From Phycisphaerales bacterium UBA7800 (GTDB lineage: Bacteria > Planctomycetota > Phycisphaerae > Phycisphaerales > Phycisphaeraceae), in assembly GCA_002480565.1 (NCBI GenBank), contig DLCK01000034.1:5809-69808 (forward strand): a DNA stretch of 64,000 nt, given 5' to 3'. The translations under genes and the position numbers were made by a program. This document shows positions 61,970 through 64,000 of the stretch, one piece after another. How positions within the stretch are numbered: position 1 is the first letter of the stretch; every line of letters begins with the position of its first letter. Below the pieces are notes generated by a model that saw only the letters and a list, made by a program, of their open reading frames with translations, was not told where the DNA came from and searched no databases.

Positions 61970-63373
61970 ATGAGGCATTACGATTGTGCAGTGGTCGGCT
62001 CCGGACCAGCAGGGCAGCGAGCAGCTATCCAGGCCGCGAAACTCGGTAAAAGCGTTTGCGTGATTGAAAAATCAAAATTCGTCGGCGGCGTCATGGTCAA
62101 CACCGGCACCATCCCCTCCAAAGCGCTCCGTGAAGCAGTCATGCACCTCACCGGTCATCACAAGCAGGGACTCTACGGCAGAAATCACCGCGTTAAACGT
62201 GACATCACCATTAACGACCTGGCCTCCATGAGTTCCAACGTCATCCGCAATGAATGGAATGTCATTCAAGATGCCTTCGACCGCAATGATGTGGACTTGA
62301 TCTGGGGGCGCGCACGTTTTGAAGGTCCCAATCTCGTGGTGATCGAAAATGAAAATGGTAACGAGATGATCACGGCTGACACCTTCATTCTCGGCGTGGG
62401 CACCAAACCGGCCAAGCCTGCAAGTATTCCTTTTGACGATGAATTTGTCATGTGCTCCGACGGGTTGCTCAAACTCGACGGCATCCCCAAGTCGATGATC
62501 GTTGTCGGCGGCGGTGTCATCGGAACCGAATATGCCTGCATCATGGCAACGTTGGGCGTCCGGGTAACCCTTGTGGAAGGTCGCAATCAACTCTTGGGAT
62601 TCCTTGATTCAGAAATCGCTGAGTCATTGCAGTACCACATGCGCAAGACCGGCGTGACGCTGCGGATGAATGAAAAAGTCGACAAGATTGAAAAGATCAC
62701 CAGCGAACGTGACGGCCACACGCTGGTTCAGGCCACACTCGAATCCGGCAAGCACATCAATGCCGAATGTCTGCTCTATGCCGTGGGGCGACAAGGTGTC
62801 TGTGGCGAGTTGGGGCTCGACAACGTCGGTGTGTCATTTGATGACCGTGAACGTTTGAAAGTCAACGAAAACTACCAGACCAATGTCGATCACATTTACG
62901 CAGTCGGAGACGTGATTGGTTTCCCGGCATTAGCTTCGACTTCCATGGAACAGGGGCGCATCGCAGTCTGTCATGCCTATGGCCAGCCGATTCATTCAAT
63001 TCCTGAATTGTTCCCCTACGGAGTCTATGCCGTGCCGGAGTTGTCAATGGTTGGTAAGACCGAACAGCAACTCACCAAAGAAGGCATCCCCTACGAAGCA
63101 GGTATCGCACACTACTCGGAAGTGGCGCGCGGCCAACTCCTCGGCGACGAAATCGGGATGCTCAAGCTGCTCATCCATCAGGAGACACGCAAGATCGTCG
63201 GTGTTCACTGCATCGGTACCGGTGCCACGGAACTAGTCCACATCGGCCAGGCCGTCATGGCATTGGGAGGCACCGTGGACTACTTTGTTCACAATGTCTT
63301 CAATTACCCGACACTGGCAGAAGCATACAAAATCGCAGCACTCAACGGCTCCAACAAACTCGCCAACGTCTAA
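61970..63373 (+). CDS. sthA: Soluble pyridine nucleotide transhydrogenase (SthA family flavoprotein)
   Basis: A 467-residue flavoprotein disulfide-reductase-fold enzyme. FAD site G-S-G-P-A-G-Q-R-A (10-18), NAD(P) site V-V-G-G-G-V-I-G-T-E-Y-A (about 178-189), A-V-G-D-V-I-G-F-P (FAD ribityl Asp) and C-terminal H-N-V-F-N-Y-P-T-L-A-E-A. The redox disulfide of lipoamide and mercuric reductases is missing, replaced by V-M-V-N-T-G-T-I-P-S-K, as expected for SthA, which moves hydride between NADPH and NAD+ through FAD. The start at 61970 has AAAGGAA; an upstream in-frame ATG at 61907 is not used. Confidence 0.95.
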   Translation: MRHYDCAVVGSGPAGQRAAIQAAKLGKSVCVIEKSKFVGGVMVNTGTIPSKALREAVMHLTGHHKQGLYGRNHRVKRDITINDLASMSSNVIRNEWNVIQDAFDRNDVDLIWGRARFEGPNLVVIENENGNEMITADTFILGVGTKPAKPASIPFDDEFVMCSDGLLKLDGIPKSMIVVGGGVIGTEYACIMATLGVRVTLVEGRNQLLGFLDSEIAESLQYHMRKTGVTLRMNEKVDKIEKITSERDGHTLVQATLESGKHINAECLLYAVGRQGVCGELGLDNVGVSFDDRERLKVNENYQTNVDHIYAVGDVIGFPALASTSMEQGRIAVCHAYGQPIHSIPELFPYGVYAVPELSMVGKTEQQLTKEGIPYEAGIAHYSEVARGQLLGDEIGMLKLLIHQETRKIVGVHCIGTGATELVHIGQAVMALGGTVDYFVHNVFNYPTLAEAYKIAALNGSNKLANV

Positions 63374-63417
63374 ACAAACATAGCTTCAAACAACCAGTGT
63401 CAAACGCAATGCACATT

Positions 63418-63447
63418 AAAGCCCGCGGGACTTAAGTCCCCGGGTAT
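63418..63447. repeat. Palindromic hairpin, copy 2 of 2
   Basis: AAAGCCCGCGGGACTTAAGT followed by CCCCGGG, centred on CTTAAG, lies 45 bases after the sthA stop. It is related to 733-762. Confidence 0.6.
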
Positions 63448-63507
63448 CAGGCTGTCTTGTAATTCTTCATCACATTCAATGACGCGGGTGCGATCAACAT
63501 CCCTGCA

Positions 63508-63777
63508 TCAACATGACTTGGTACACGTCATTTCACATTCAAGTGACGCACAGAGCTTGCTGTGCTTGCATCCACAGCATTCACCTTCACCATAGGACTC
63601 ACCGCAAGCGCATTGGAGTTGTTCGACCAACACCACAGGCGTCTGGGCATCAACCAATCCCACAGGCTGGCGTGCACGACGACACAACTGACCCCAGTTT
63701 TTTACAGTGTTCTTGCGACAGTGGCGAACCAGAATATCCTGATCGCTGTCCTGGCGACGGTAAACATAAACAGGCAT
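63508..63777 (-). CDS. Small cysteine-rich protein, possible metal-binding
   Basis: An 89-residue protein beginning M-P-V-Y-V-Y-R-R, like the first strand of FmdB/zinc-ribbon proteins, with 11 Cys, nine of them in the C-terminal 40 residues: C-A-C, C-C-G-C, K-L-C, L-E-C, M-T-C-T-K-S-C. A zinc- or metal-binding module is plausible. GGGAG lies about ten bases before the ATG. Competing plus-strand frames in this region look less protein-like. Convergent with sthA. It may be related to the similar Cys-containing frame at the window end. Confidence 0.6.
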   Translation of the reverse strand: MPVYVYRRQDSDQDILVRHCRKNTVKNWGQLCRRARQPVGLVDAQTPVVLVEQLQCACGESYGEGECCGCKHSKLCASLECEMTCTKSC

Positions 63778-63862
63778 GGTAGCAATACTCCCGTCCCCGG
63801 CGGCTCTATTTTACCACAATTAAATCTTTATATGGCTCAAGTATTGAATCGTCCGTATCGGC

Positions 63863-64000
63863 TTAGCACTTAAGTCCAAATAAAATGTAATCGTCATAAT
63901 CATTACAAATGATCGTCGTGATCTGGGTGTCCGTGGCACCAGGGCAAACGCATGTACGTTTTTTGCCTTGGCGAGCCGGCTCGTGTCGAGCCGGGATTGA
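63863..64000 (-). CDS. Possible C-terminal end of a further gene (partial)
   Basis: A minus-strand frame is open from the window edge to a TAA at 63863. Its 45 residues include R-T-C-V-C-P-G-A-T-D-T-Q-I and end I-L-F-G-L-K-C, with four Cys, recalling the neighbouring Cys-rich protein. The upstream part is outside the window and no start is seen. It is too short to name. Confidence 0.35.
   Translation of the reverse strand, partial: SIPARHEPARQGKKRTCVCPGATDTQITTIICNDYDDYILFGLKC

Noticed and set aside
63562..63873. Plus-strand frame of 103 codons at the window end
   Set aside because: Composition is shadow-like, and the minus-strand Cys-rich frame has a ribosome site.

Overview
The window looks like a chromosomal segment of a Gram-negative member of the Planctomycetota, probably class Phycisphaerae. 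This is inferred from several things seen together: six prepilin-like proteins that start with the G-F-T-L-I-(E/D) cleavage motif and carry an RH-x(9 or so)-D-x-H motif typical of planctomycete/Lentisphaera pseudopilins, many secreted esterases and glycoside hydrolases, two outer-membrane porins, and large unassigned secreted proteins. No phage, insertion sequence, CRISPR array, rRNA or tRNA was seen.

Layout. 1-700: end of an Fe-S assembly operon (iscU, A-type carrier). 900-2211: small membrane-anchored protein and SGNH hydrolase. 2260-7964 (minus): sigma-54 activator followed by two tandem GT-C/TMTC-like membrane proteins with TPR tails. 8077-10294: lipoprotein and a secreted beta-propeller-like protein. 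10535-19687: carbohydrate locus 1 (pseudopilin, GntR/LacI-type regulator, two more pseudopilins, beta-helix protein, rhamnogalacturonan acetylesterase-like enzyme, TIM-barrel isomerase, AraC regulator). 19871-22172 (minus): tpiA-secG-yicC. 22653-25458: SASA-sialidase fusion and a convergent FCD-type GntR regulator that share an operator. 25538-30340: hemC, two unassigned genes, a second SASA esterase, an alpha/beta hydrolase. 30566-36035: dnaE and tmk with a gap containing DnaA boxes between them. 36172-42049: membrane protein, OprB-like porin, a giant repeat-tailed pseudopilin, a KDG-kinase-like gene. 42263-46121: two paralogous chemoreceptors with CZB-like zinc-binding sensors. 46425-47904: micro-protein and PfkB-type kinase. 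48096-55550: carbohydrate locus 2, two mirrored regulator-pseudopilin-glycoside hydrolase cassettes. 55647-60334 (minus): OprP-like porin, GH113-like hydrolase, large secreted protein. 60603-64000: mnmA, sthA and small Cys-rich genes.

The most distinctive pattern is the recurring order transcription regulator -> single-gene pseudopilin -> secreted carbohydrate-active enzyme. It occurs three times, twice as an exact mirror image around one control region (51602-51918). Candidate operators are visible at most of these promoters, including a promoter/operator module repeated at 10535-10580 and 11598-11643. A testable reading is that pseudopilins are substrate-specific, sugar-induced accessory parts of polysaccharide capture or secretion. 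A sixth pseudopilin (38466-40499) carries a tail of about 430 residues made of Asn/Gly/Asp repeats.

Intergenic DNA holds several families of short palindromes: five copies of a 17-bp hairpin with covarying stems, two copies of a longer hairpin, and four hairpins whose arms are each built of 7-9 bp tandem repeats. All functions rest on motif reading; no search could be run.
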